DNA of 56,376 nucleotides from an uncultured Bulleidia sp. (GTDB lineage: Bacteria > Bacillota_I > Bacilli_A > Erysipelotrichales > Erysipelotrichaceae): assembly GCA_934725105.1 (NCBI GenBank), contig CAKVBD010000013.1, positions 1 through 56,376 on the forward strand, given 5' to 3'. The stretch's first letter is position 1, and each line of letters opens with the position of its first letter. Made by a program: the position numbers and the translations under genes. The notes below the pieces were generated by a model, which saw nothing but the letters and a program-made list of their open reading frames with translations, was not told the origin of the DNA and did not search any database. Shown here piece after piece: positions 31,688 through 41,400 of the stretch.

Positions 31688-33046
31688 TTAAAGTTCTAAT
31701 AGCTTCAAGATTCCAGCAACGTAGATTTCAACCTGCTTTACAAGATCATCTACTGGACACCATTCATTAGCATTATGAATCTTATAATCCACATCAGGGA
31801 ATGCACATCCAAAGGCAACAGTATTGTTGATTCCCTTTGCATATGTACCACCACCGATAACAAGTGGATCACGTTCATCACCAGTCACTTCAGTGTATGC
31901 ATCACATAATGACTGAATGAGTGGTGAATCTGGAGAATAATACAATGGATCATGTGTTGAATCAACGATGATTTCTCCACCTTCATCTTCCAGATACTTA
32001 CTGCATGCTTTTACAATCTGCTTGCCAGTCATTGTAACTGGGAAACGAACATCGATATTACCACGGATAACACCATCATTCATATGAATATATCCACAGT
32101 TCAATGTCAAATCACTGTATTCATCTTTTAGATTTAAACCTAAGCCTTCCCCATTTGTATTCAAGCCAATTCTACTGCAGTAGAAATCTACAAATGGATC
32201 CTGGAAACCAGCTTCTTTCAAACCTGTTAACAGATAAGAAATTGCATTTACACCAAGTGTTGGTGTGCTGGCATGTGCAGCAACACCTTGTACAGTAATC
32301 TTTACAGATTCATCCTGGTCAACAACTTCAAATTCGATGTTGTTATTATTGAAATAATCTTCTAGCTTCTTCTTAGAGAAAGAACATTTTTCAACAACGA
32401 TATAACAGCTGCTGCAGACGATATTTCCTGCAGTACCACCATCAATATCAATAATATTTGTTTTCTTGGATACATAGTGTGCACCCATGATACCCTTTTC
32501 ACCATTGATACATGGGAAATCACCATCTGGTGTAAAACCATAATCTGGCTGTTCATCATGATCAACATAATATTTCAAGCAGGCAGAACCTGTTTCTTCG
32601 TTACATCCCATGATCAAACGAATTCTCTTATTCACTGGAATATTCATATCCTTGATGACTTTCATTGCAATCATGCTGGCAACAACGCCACCCTTATCAT
32701 CAGAGACACCTCTTCCATAAAGAATGCCATCCTTTTCAATCATTGTATATGGATCTGTATTCCATCCATCTTCACGACGTGCAGGAACAACATCAAGATG
32801 ACCAACAATTGCAATCAACTGATCTCCTTCACCCATTTCACCATATCCAATGTAGTTATCTAAATTCACAGTCTTAAATCCATCTTTTTCAAGCATATCC
32901 AGTGCAGCATGTAATGCTTCTTTTGGACCTTTTCCAAATGGTGCATCTGCCTCTGCCTCTGACTGTTCGCTATTAATAGATACCAGTTCACCTAATCTTT
33001 TAACGATTTCCTCACGGTATCCTTCACACATAGATTTAACATCCAT
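31688..33046 (-). CDS. pepV: M20 family dipeptidase, PepV-like
   Basis: 452 aa, typical PepV length. Zinc ligands: His in VGHLDVVP (about 82), bridging Asp in GRGVSDDKGG (about 114), catalytic and ligand Glu in CNEETGSA (about 149), Asp in FTPDGDFPCI (about 172) and a late His in KIHNANEWCPVDD (about 426). A lid/dimerisation insert lies between. Cytosolic; releases amino acids from dipeptides taken up from outside. GGAAGGGAG precedes the ATG. Likely read with the upstream xth gene, 51 bases away without an obvious terminator. Confidence 0.92.
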   Translation of the reverse strand: MDVKSMCEGYREEIVKRLGELVSINSEQSEAEADAPFGKGPKEALHAALDMLEKDGFKTVNLDNYIGYGEMGEGDQLIAIVGHLDVVPARREDGWNTDPYTMIEKDGILYGRGVSDDKGGVVASMIAMKVIKDMNIPVNKRIRLIMGCNEETGSACLKYYVDHDEQPDYGFTPDGDFPCINGEKGIMGAHYVSKKTNIIDIDGGTAGNIVCSSCYIVVEKCSFSKKKLEDYFNNNNIEFEVVDQDESVKITVQGVAAHASTPTLGVNAISYLLTGLKEAGFQDPFVDFYCSRIGLNTNGEGLGLNLKDEYSDLTLNCGYIHMNDGVIRGNIDVRFPVTMTGKQIVKACSKYLEDEGGEIIVDSTHDPLYYSPDSPLIQSLCDAYTEVTGDERDPLVIGGGTYAKGINNTVAFGCAFPDVDYKIHNANEWCPVDDLVKQVEIYVAGILKLLEL

Positions 33047-33097
33047 ATTCCAAAACTCCCTTCCTAGAATTTTAATGGCTCTATTTTACTCTCTTTT

Positions 33098-33856
33098 TCA
33101 AAAAAGTGATATATCTAATCCAACAGGACAATGATCACTTCCCTGAATTTGATCATAAATCATTGCATCTTTAACATTTTGGCTAATACGATTGGAAACA
33201 AGGAAATAGTCAATACGCCATCCTGCGTTTCTTTCACGTGCTTTAAAACGATATGACCACCAGGAATATTTCACTGTATCTGGATAGAGTGAACGGAATG
33301 TATCTGTAAATCCTGCATCCAATAGTTCACTCATCTTATTTCTTTCCTCATCAGAAAATCCAGCATTTTTACGATTTGCCTGTGGGTTTTTAATATCAAT
33401 TTCTTCATGAGCTACATTTAGATCACCTGTATAGATTACAGGTTTCTTTTCATCCAGTTTTTTCAAATGATTTCTTAGAAGATCTTCCCACACAACACGG
33501 AATGGAAGTCTTGTTAATCCATCTTTTGAATTTGGAACATACGCACATACAAAGTAGAAATCTTCATATTCAAGTGTAATGACTCTGCCTTCTTTTGTAT
33601 CATCTCCTTCAATCCCATAAATACATTGGATTGGCTCTTTTTTTGTATATACTAAAGTACCAGAATACCCTTTTTTCTCAGCACTGTTCATATACAAATG
33701 ATACCCTTGTGGTTTCATCGTTTCTTCCAGCTGCTCTAGCTGCATCTTTGTTTCCTGTATTGCAAAGATATCAGCATCAACCTCTTGAAAGAAATCCATG
33801 AAGCCTTTCTTCATACATGCACGCAATCCGTTTACATTCCAAGAAACACATTTCAT
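33098..33856 (-). CDS. xth: Exodeoxyribonuclease III (AP endonuclease)
   Basis: 252 aa. Exonuclease III family landmarks in order: SWNVNGLRA (Asn7), IFAIQETKMQ (metal Glu, about 34), VYTGDLNVAHEEID (about 146), AGWRIDYFLVS and GSDHCPVGL with the catalytic His near the C terminus. It cleaves the backbone at abasic sites in base excision repair and degrades one strand of duplex DNA. Overlaps the aminopeptidase P gene by four bases (ATGA), so the two are translationally coupled. Often named exoA in Firmicutes. Confidence 0.95.
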   Translation of the reverse strand: MKCVSWNVNGLRACMKKGFMDFFQEVDADIFAIQETKMQLEQLEETMKPQGYHLYMNSAEKKGYSGTLVYTKKEPIQCIYGIEGDDTKEGRVITLEYEDFYFVCAYVPNSKDGLTRLPFRVVWEDLLRNHLKKLDEKKPVIYTGDLNVAHEEIDIKNPQANRKNAGFSDEERNKMSELLDAGFTDTFRSLYPDTVKYSWWSYRFKARERNAGWRIDYFLVSNRISQNVKDAMIYDQIQGSDHCPVGLDISLF

Positions 33857-35649
33857 TTTACGATTTCTCTTGTTTCATTCTTCAGCCATGCTTTTTCTTC
33901 TTCATTCAAGAATGGAGACAGCTTTTCATATACCATCTTGTGATAGTCATTGATTGCCTTAACTTCACAATCTTCTAGATAGTTTACATCAATTGCATCA
34001 AGATCATATGGACAGTACGTCATTGCCTCAAATTTCAGCCACTGGCCATAGAAATTCTTTGTATCCTTAACAACTAAAAGATCATTTTCAATACGAATAC
34101 CTAATTTATGTGGCAGATAAATACCAGGTTCATCTGTAACGATCATGCCATCTTCTAATGGTACGGATGGTCTAGCAGCTGTTGGCATGCCCCAGCGAAT
34201 ACCATGGATACCTTCATGTACACCTAATACATGTCCTACGCCATGACCTGTTCCACACTGGTAATCAATGTTAATATTCCACATTGGTCTACGTGCAAGA
34301 ATATCCAGGTTATTTCCTGTTGAGCCCTTTAAGAATACAGCTTCCTGTAGATCAATATGTCCCTTTAAAACAAGTGTATAGTACATCTTTTCTTCATCTG
34401 TTAAAGGACCACATGCGATTGTACGTGTGATATCTGTTGTTCCATCTTTGTATGTTCCACCAGAATCTACAAGCAGGAATCCCTTTGGATGAACATAAGA
34501 GAATTTTTCTTCCGTAGCAGTATAGTGCATCATTGCACCATTTTCCTGATATGCTGAAATTGTTGTGAAGGATGGTTCAATGTAATCTTCTTGTGCTTCA
34601 CGTAATTCATACAGCTTATTCTGTGCAGATACTTCACTCATTGTATCTTCACCAACAGTATCTTTGATCCACTTGATGAACTTCACCATGGCAACGCCAT
34701 CTTTTACTTGTGCATTATGCATCACTTCGATTTCAGTTTCATTCTTAACAGATCTGAAATGCATAATTGGAGAAATTTCATTTACGATTACATTATCAGA
34801 AGCAATATTTGTATATAGCTTAACATTTAATGAGCTTAACTGAACCCAGATTGTCTTGTTATGTAAAGAAGCAATGTCTTCAGCTAATGCATTGTATGCC
34901 TTGCATGTAACACCATTTTCAGCTAAGTAATCTTTTACATCAACAATCTTTTCTTCATCGACATAATAGAAAACATCATCATTTGTTACCATTGCAAATG
35001 CATATGTTACTGGCGTACATGGAATGTCATTACCACGAATATTTAACAGCCAGCATGGATCTTCCAATAAAGTCAGAATCAATACATCTGCATTCTTTTT
35101 CTTCATTTCTTCACGTACCATTTCAATACGCTGCTTTGCATCTGTTCCTGTATATTTTGTATCCAGAACATAGACTTTTTCCATAGGAAGAGATGGACGA
35201 TCATTCCAGATCATACCAACAAGATCTTCATCAACGTGCATTTTTGCATTCTTCTTTTTCAATGCATCAGAAATCATCAATGCATCTCCACTAGAAACAA
35301 CAGAACCATCAAAACCTAAAAGACCATTTTCTGGTGTATTCTCGATTGCAAAAGTAACTGCTGCAGGAACACCTTCCTGTCCCATACGCATTAATTCAAC
35401 ACCTGTTCCTTCAAGTTCATTTTCTGCCTGTGTAAAGTATCTGCCATCTGTCCATAGACCTGCAAAATCCTTTGTGATGATTGTGCATCCAGAATCTCCA
35501 GAGAATCCAGACATATAGCTCTTGCATTTAAAGTAGTCAGCCGTATATTCATCAGATAGATGATCATCTGCATTTGGCATGTAATAAACATCAATGCCTC
35601 TTTCCTGCATTAATTTTCTAAGTTGTTCAATTCTTTCTTGTACTGTCAT
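33853..35649 (-). CDS. Xaa-Pro aminopeptidase, three-domain M24 family
   Basis: 598 aa, the long XPNPEP1-like form with two creatinase-type N-terminal domains (about 1-305) before the pita-bread catalytic domain. Metal ligands: two Asp in LLVDSGGTYKDGTTDITRT (about 406-420), His in GTGHGVGHVLGVHEG (about 480), Glu in TDEPGIYL (about 515) and Glu in RIENDLLV (about 530). It removes an N-terminal residue before proline in the cytosol. AGAGG precedes the ATG by eight bases; a terminator from the upstream symporter gene separates the transcripts. Confidence 0.93.
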   Translation of the reverse strand: MTVQERIEQLRKLMQERGIDVYYMPNADDHLSDEYTADYFKCKSYMSGFSGDSGCTIITKDFAGLWTDGRYFTQAENELEGTGVELMRMGQEGVPAAVTFAIENTPENGLLGFDGSVVSSGDALMISDALKKKNAKMHVDEDLVGMIWNDRPSLPMEKVYVLDTKYTGTDAKQRIEMVREEMKKKNADVLILTLLEDPCWLLNIRGNDIPCTPVTYAFAMVTNDDVFYYVDEEKIVDVKDYLAENGVTCKAYNALAEDIASLHNKTIWVQLSSLNVKLYTNIASDNVIVNEISPIMHFRSVKNETEIEVMHNAQVKDGVAMVKFIKWIKDTVGEDTMSEVSAQNKLYELREAQEDYIEPSFTTISAYQENGAMMHYTATEEKFSYVHPKGFLLVDSGGTYKDGTTDITRTIACGPLTDEEKMYYTLVLKGHIDLQEAVFLKGSTGNNLDILARRPMWNINIDYQCGTGHGVGHVLGVHEGIHGIRWGMPTAARPSVPLEDGMIVTDEPGIYLPHKLGIRIENDLLVVKDTKNFYGQWLKFEAMTYCPYDLDAIDVNYLEDCEVKAINDYHKMVYEKLSPFLNEEEKAWLKNETREIVK

Positions 35650-35661
35650 TTTTTATACCTC

Positions 35662-35682
35662 TCGTGACTATTATAATCACGA
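35662..35682. promoter_or_regulatory. Inverted repeat over a -10 box before the aminopeptidase P gene
   Basis: TCGTGA (35662-35667) and TCACGA (35677-35682) flank a minus-strand TATAAT at 35670-35675. A regulator bound here would block transcription of the aminopeptidase-xth genes. The -35 region is weak. Confidence 0.4.
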
Positions 35683-35714
35683 AAAGAAAAAGATTCTACA
35701 CACAATAGAATCTT
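35682..35714 (-). terminator. Terminator of the symporter gene
   Basis: AAGATTCTA/TAGAATCTT 9-bp stem, seven-base loop, followed on the minus strand by TTTTCTTTTC. Confidence 0.88.
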
Positions 35715-35715
35715 C

Positions 35716-37107
35716 TTACCCGATGACACCTTTATCAGCGTTTTTCAATACTTCAACTTCTGTTGTATCTGTATCATCAATATGTTTTCCCGCATATTTC
35801 TTTGTTTCTTCAACAACGATTCTGCTTAATAAAAGTACCGCAACAATATTTGGAATTGCCATTAAACCATTCATCAAATCTGCAAAATCCCAAATCACAT
35901 CAATTGAAGTGACTGCACCAATAAATACACAAACGACCCAAATAACTTTGTATGGTTTGATTGCCTTTTCCCCAAACAAATATACAGAGCATCTCTCTCC
36001 ATAGTAATACCATCCTAAAATGGTTGAAAAAGCAAACGTAATCAACCCCAATACAAGAATTGGCATTCCAATGAGAGGAATTGTTGAAAAAGCCTGTGAA
36101 GTTAGTAATGCACCATTTCCACTTAATGCATCAATACCTGGATAGCGAAGAATACAGGAAACAAGAACCAGTCCAGTTAACAGACAGATAACTACTGTAT
36201 CCCAGAATGTACCTGTCATTGAAACAAGTGCCTGTCTTTTTGGATTTCTTGTCTTTGCGGCAGACGCAATAAGTGGTGCACTTCCCATACCAGATTCATT
36301 TGAAAATAATCCTCTAGCAAATCCATATCTGCAGCATACACTGATTGTTGTTCCAACAAATCCGCCACCAATTGCATTTGGATCAAATGCACCTTTTACA
36401 ATTGTTACGATTGTTTGAGGAATATATTGAATATTCATAATAAGAATAGCAAAACATCCAATCACATAGAATCCTGCCATAAAAGGCACCAGTTTTTCAG
36501 AAACTTTAGAAATACTTTGAATTCCGCCAAGAATAACAAGAGCAACAACAACTGTTAATACAATTGCGGCAACAATCGACGAAATTCCAAAATTCTGATT
36601 CAGATTTTCTGCAACACCATTCGACTGCACCATGCATCCAATACCTAAACCACACACTGCAGTCAAACCAGCGAATATGATTCCAAGCCATTTCATATGC
36701 AAGCCACGATCTAAGGCATACATTGCGCCACCAATCATGCTTCCATTTTCACTTTTCACACGATATTTCAATGCAATCAAAGTTTCAGAATACTTTGTTG
36801 CCATTCCAAAGATACCCGTGATCCACATCCATAAAACTGCACCTGGACCACCTAAAGCAATTGCAGTTCCAACACCAATGATATTTCCTGTTCCAATCGT
36901 GGAAGATAATGCAGTTGTTAAAGCACCGAATTGTGAAATTTCTCCATTTTCTCCATCATCATCAGTAACAGATAATTTAATTGCATGCAAGATTTCTTTT
37001 TGAATAAAGCCTGTACGAATTGTCATAAATATATGCGTACCAATCAAAACCAAAATGAGTGGCCATCCCCAAAGAAATGTATCTAACGTATGTACCAAAT
37101 TTCCCAT
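35716..37107 (-). CDS. Sodium:alanine symporter family protein (AGCS)
   Basis: 463 aa with about eleven membrane segments. Family landmarks: FGALTTALSSTIGTGNIIGVGTAI (about 61-84), where the sodium and substrate bind, GPGAVLWMWITGIFGMATKYSE, and RGLFSNESGMGSAPLIASAA (about 264-283). Length matches AlsT/YrbD-type carriers. Imports alanine or glycine with Na+, which fits the neighbouring peptidases of a peptide-using organism. Own promoter and terminator, so monocistronic. AGAGG lies five bases before the ATG. Confidence 0.93.
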   Translation of the reverse strand: MGNLVHTLDTFLWGWPLILVLIGTHIFMTIRTGFIQKEILHAIKLSVTDDDGENGEISQFGALTTALSSTIGTGNIIGVGTAIALGGPGAVLWMWITGIFGMATKYSETLIALKYRVKSENGSMIGGAMYALDRGLHMKWLGIIFAGLTAVCGLGIGCMVQSNGVAENLNQNFGISSIVAAIVLTVVVALVILGGIQSISKVSEKLVPFMAGFYVIGCFAILIMNIQYIPQTIVTIVKGAFDPNAIGGGFVGTTISVCCRYGFARGLFSNESGMGSAPLIASAAKTRNPKRQALVSMTGTFWDTVVICLLTGLVLVSCILRYPGIDALSGNGALLTSQAFSTIPLIGMPILVLGLITFAFSTILGWYYYGERCSVYLFGEKAIKPYKVIWVVCVFIGAVTSIDVIWDFADLMNGLMAIPNIVAVLLLSRIVVEETKKYAGKHIDDTDTTEVEVLKNADKGVIG

Positions 37108-37129
37108 AAAAACCTCTTTTTAATTTTAA

Positions 37130-37158
37130 ATTATACACTTTGATACTGCAGTTGTAAA
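37130..37158 (-). promoter_or_regulatory. Promoter of the symporter gene
   Basis: Minus strand TTTACA (37153-37158), 17-base spacer, TATAAT (37130-37135). The -35 overlaps the T-run of the jetD terminator. Confidence 0.75.
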
Positions 37159-37198
37159 AAAACCAAGTCATTTCCATTTAAGGAAGCGTCCTTGGTTT
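37155..37198 (-). terminator. Terminator of the Wadjet operon
   Basis: Minus strand AAACCAAG/CTTGGTTT with an inner TTCC/GGAA pairing, followed by TTTT, seven bases past the jetD stop. Confidence 0.85.
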
Positions 37199-37204
37199 AT
37201 AACA

Positions 37205-38494
37205 TTATTTGTTACATTTTAAATCATCCAGAAAATATTCTAATATATTTTCTTGATAACCACTTTTTTTAACTTCTCGCATTTGAAGTGCAGTTTGTTT
37301 TAAAACAACATTTTCTAAATGATCTAATTGTTTCAATCTATTTTCAGATATTGTTTCTTGAGATACGCTGTTCTGGTAATCACTTGGCTGCATTCTCCAG
37401 ACATGCAACTGCTTTGGATACTTTTGAAATAATTTATCACAAATCATCAAACCTTCTGGATCACAATCTCCACTGTAATAGATTTGATTGTTACTTTCCG
37501 CAAGTAAAGAAATGATTTTTTGAGCAGTAGAAGACAATTGTCCAGAAGTACAAATGATAGCAATATGTTTGTTTTTCATTTCTTTCACAAGATACGAAAA
37601 TACCATTTCATTCTCAACTACGTAAACTTTGTTTTCATCTGTTGTAATTGCATTTACATCCATAATATTAGCATACGAAGCCATGAAAGGTTGTTCATAT
37701 GCATAACATGCTTCACTCCCTTTATGAAATCCATCTACCCTGTTTAAATGCACATTATAAATTGCTGCACTGCCTGCAATTTCATCTTTACTTAAACCTG
37801 CTTTTTCCATCAATGCATACCAGTCTTGTGCACTTTTTATTTGTTCTATTTGGTAAATATATGTCAAAAAAGACACAAACAGGTTTGCAGATTCACTGCC
37901 TTTATCAAGAAAATGAGGGTTTCCACTGATTCGTGATGCGAATACCGCGATAGGAACATTGGTCTGATTTTCTAATACAGCTTCCGTTCCTAAAATAATA
38001 CTTTTAAAAATGTCATACACTCTTTCTTGTTTTTCCTTTTTCAGATGAACAAGAATTCTATATCCTGATTCTTTATCAGAAAACAAATGCTTGAACCAGT
38101 CAAATGTAATTTCATAAGTACTATTATCTTTCAGAATTTTATATAAATTCGATTGAAATTGATTTATTTCATCTTCTTTATTTTTCTGCAAATCATTTTT
38201 CGTTATGATCGTATAACCAAAGTAGCAATCTATAACTTCTTTTAAATCTAATGGTGCAAAATCACTTTCCTTCAAAGAGTTTTCAAAGTCTTTTACAGAT
38301 AATTTAATTTTATCACGCTCAAAACGAATACCTGTAATTCTAGTCAAATCATTGATTTCTTCTTTTGTAGCATCTAAAATCGTTATTTTTCCTGTAAATC
38401 GGCCATAAGAAATCCATCGCTTTTTAATCTCATTCATACATCTTCCAACATTTTTCGTCAGAAGATATTCAGCACATTTCTTACTACCTTCCAT
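37205..38494 (-). CDS. jetD: Wadjet JetD, Toprim DNA nuclease subunit
   Basis: 429 aa, matching the TIGR02679/DUF2399 family of type II Wadjet. The C-terminal third is a Toprim domain: VVENEMVFSYL supplies the metal Glu (about 285) and YYSGDCDPEGLMICDKL the DxD pair (about 330). The N-terminal two thirds bind DNA and the JetABC motor in characterised systems. Wadjet extrudes closed circular DNA and JetD cleaves it, which limits plasmids. It starts 11 bases inside the jetC 3' end; last gene of the operon, followed by a terminator. Confidence 0.88.
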   Translation of the reverse strand: MEGSKKCAEYLLTKNVGRCMNEIKKRWISYGRFTGKITILDATKEEINDLTRITGIRFERDKIKLSVKDFENSLKESDFAPLDLKEVIDCYFGYTIITKNDLQKNKEDEINQFQSNLYKILKDNSTYEITFDWFKHLFSDKESGYRILVHLKKEKQERVYDIFKSIILGTEAVLENQTNVPIAVFASRISGNPHFLDKGSESANLFVSFLTYIYQIEQIKSAQDWYALMEKAGLSKDEIAGSAAIYNVHLNRVDGFHKGSEACYAYEQPFMASYANIMDVNAITTDENKVYVVENEMVFSYLVKEMKNKHIAIICTSGQLSSTAQKIISLLAESNNQIYYSGDCDPEGLMICDKLFQKYPKQLHVWRMQPSDYQNSVSQETISENRLKQLDHLENVVLKQTALQMREVKKSGYQENILEYFLDDLKCNK

Positions 38495-41400
38495 TTAAAA
38501 CTTTCTCTTTTCCATTCCACAAATAATTGACTACAGTAACAAAATCAGCATTGAGTGGTCTTAATAACTCACTAATATGCAACCTTTGAACGGTTGGATA
38601 ACATCCCCACAATACTTGCGAATTCATAATATAGTCAAGATCTAATGCTTCCACCATTTCAAACATACTTGCTATATTTATTTCATCTACACCAGCGAAA
38701 GCTTCATCTAATGCAATCAACCTTGGATGATCATCTTTTTTACACTTCTGATATTGTGCATTGACAGAAGCAAACAATGGAACATACATTGCCATTGCTT
38801 TTTCACCACCGGAAAATCTATTAAATGCAGCATTTGTTAAATCCTTCTTTGGTTCATTTTTTCTTGTATAGCTCATTCTAAATGTATACCATTTTCGATA
38901 ATCTAAAGCATTTCTTACAAGTTCCATATAATTAACAATCAAATTATTCATTTCTAATTGTTGTTTCTCTCTTTGAATAATACTCCTAAAATGTTTAGAT
39001 ACACGTGTTATATCATCTGAAGTAATCAATTGTTTGTCACGAATTAAAATTTTCTCAAGTTCTCTAATATCCATTTCATCAATATCTTCAGGTGTCTTTT
39101 CTTTCCACTCCAAGGAGAAAGTCAACCCCATTGAAGTGTCCATTTTTTTCATCAGACGCGACATTTCTTTTACCCAAGTTCGACTTTCTTCAATACGATC
39201 CGTTAATTTTTCAGAAATGGTTTGAGATAATATTTCTTCAAATATCTTTCTATCATTTTCACGAATTAATTCATTTTGGTTTTCTATTTTCAATCCTAAC
39301 TCTTCTATAAACTTTTGCAATCCCAGTTTTTCACCACTAACAACACCTTCTACGATGAGTCTTCTACGATCTGTTTTTTGTTCTTGTTCTTCTGCAAATA
39401 TTGGTGTAATTGTCACATTGTAGTTCACAAGATTACTTGTGTTTCGTTGTGAAGTTTCACGTAATCTTCCATCCATTTCTGTCGATGGTTTCATTATGAA
39501 ATTCTTTTCTTCCTGACTGATTGCCTGTTTTGCGGATTGTTCAAGAGACTGTTTCTGATCAAGGATAACAAATTTCAATTCTACTTCTTCTTGGAAATAT
39601 TGTTGTACCACTGCGAGATATTCTTGTTTCTCATTCTTATCGTTTTCTTTTTGATCAATCGTGTCTTTTGATTTATTTAGATCATGTTCTAAAATTGCAA
39701 GATTTCTATTTAAATTTTGAATTTGTTCCTGCAATGTTTTTTCTTGTGCTCTCAAAGCTTTCACCTTACGAGCATTCTCTATGATTTCTGGATTATTCAT
39801 CAATTCTTGAATTTGAGATAATTGTTTTTCACAATATTCAATTTTTGATTTATAAATATCTCTTTCAAGGCACAAATCATCAATTTCACTCAGAGCTGTA
39901 TCTCTCATTGATTGCTGCATTTCTATTTGTGCCATATAGCTTTCTTTTTGAACGAGAGTTTCTGAAAGATCATGAACATATTCTTTATAAGAATCTATTG
40001 CATTTAAAATATCTTCATAAGTATCTATATTTCTAGCATATGGCAACGTTTTACAGATAGACAACATTTCACGTTCTGCTTCCTTAAACAACTGATACGA
40101 ACGATTCATTTTTTCATCCAGTTTATCTTGTTTATCATGCAAAACCTGCAATTGTACTTCCAATTTATGAATGCAATCTAATATAGAATTCAATTCTTTT
40201 GTATCAGGTATCAATGAATATTCTTGTTGCATCTCAAGTAAATCATTTTCTTCAGAAGCCATTTCTGCTCTTTTGTCATCCAAAAGCTGTTTTATTTCAT
40301 TGATCTGTTTTTCAATATTTAATAATAATTGTTCCTTTTTTCTTTTTCTTGCATTGACACCAATATATTCACTACATTCTTTTTTTACATGACCTTCGAT
40401 CATCCCATGACGATAATATCCATCTTTTTTTAAAACAAGTGTTCCATTATCATTTGTAACATTAGATAGTATGTTTTTTACAGATTGCTTTACTTCATTT
40501 GGAAGATTTTCTTCAACAGTAAGATCATGAAAAACATTTTTTCCGAAGCTTTCTTCATAAATCAAAGTATCTATCAATTGTGGAAATTCATTTTGGATAC
40601 GTAGATAATCATATTTAGATACAACTAATGCATCCAATAAACCAGCTTTAAATAATTGTTGTTCCAAAATAGCCTGTTCACTCTCAGACAATGAATCAGA
40701 AAATTCTACTGTTTGATAAAAAGGAAATGCCTGTATGCCTGCCTGATTCAATTTTTCTCTAGAAGCAATCGCATTTTCATCACGGAAAGGCTCAACTTCT
40801 TTTTGATTTTCAACTTCTCGATATTCGTCTTTCTTTTTATTGTATTCAGAAAACAATTGTTTTTCTTGAGCTTTTAATTGTGCAAGATAATATTTTTTCT
40901 TTTCTTGTTTTTTGGAATAGTCATGATAGAAAATTTCTATCAGCTTTGTTGCATCAGATGGCACTTCATAATCTTCAATCACTTTTGAAGCATCCCTCAT
41001 TGTCAGATCATCCAAATGCCAGAAATGGTTTCCTGACAATTTAGAGATATCCAGCAATAATGCATCTTGCACCTTTTCTTTATCATTCGTGAATTGCTCA
41101 AATTGAAATTCTGCATCATCATAAAATTTTCTGTTTAAATCATTTTCTTCTTTATCTGATGCATACTTTTTTTCTAATTCATTTGATTTTCTCAATAAAT
41201 TGATTCCTTGTTTAACACTACTTTTTAATGTATCTAACTTTGATAAATATAGTTGTACATCAAATGCTTGATTTGTTGAGAGTTGTTCTTTTAAAGAACA
41301 GTGGAAATCGTCTTCGATTTCATCGTGTAATTCATCCAGACAGCTGATAGTATCATTCATTTGTTTTTGAGAATATTCTTCAAGATTTTTGTATCTTTTT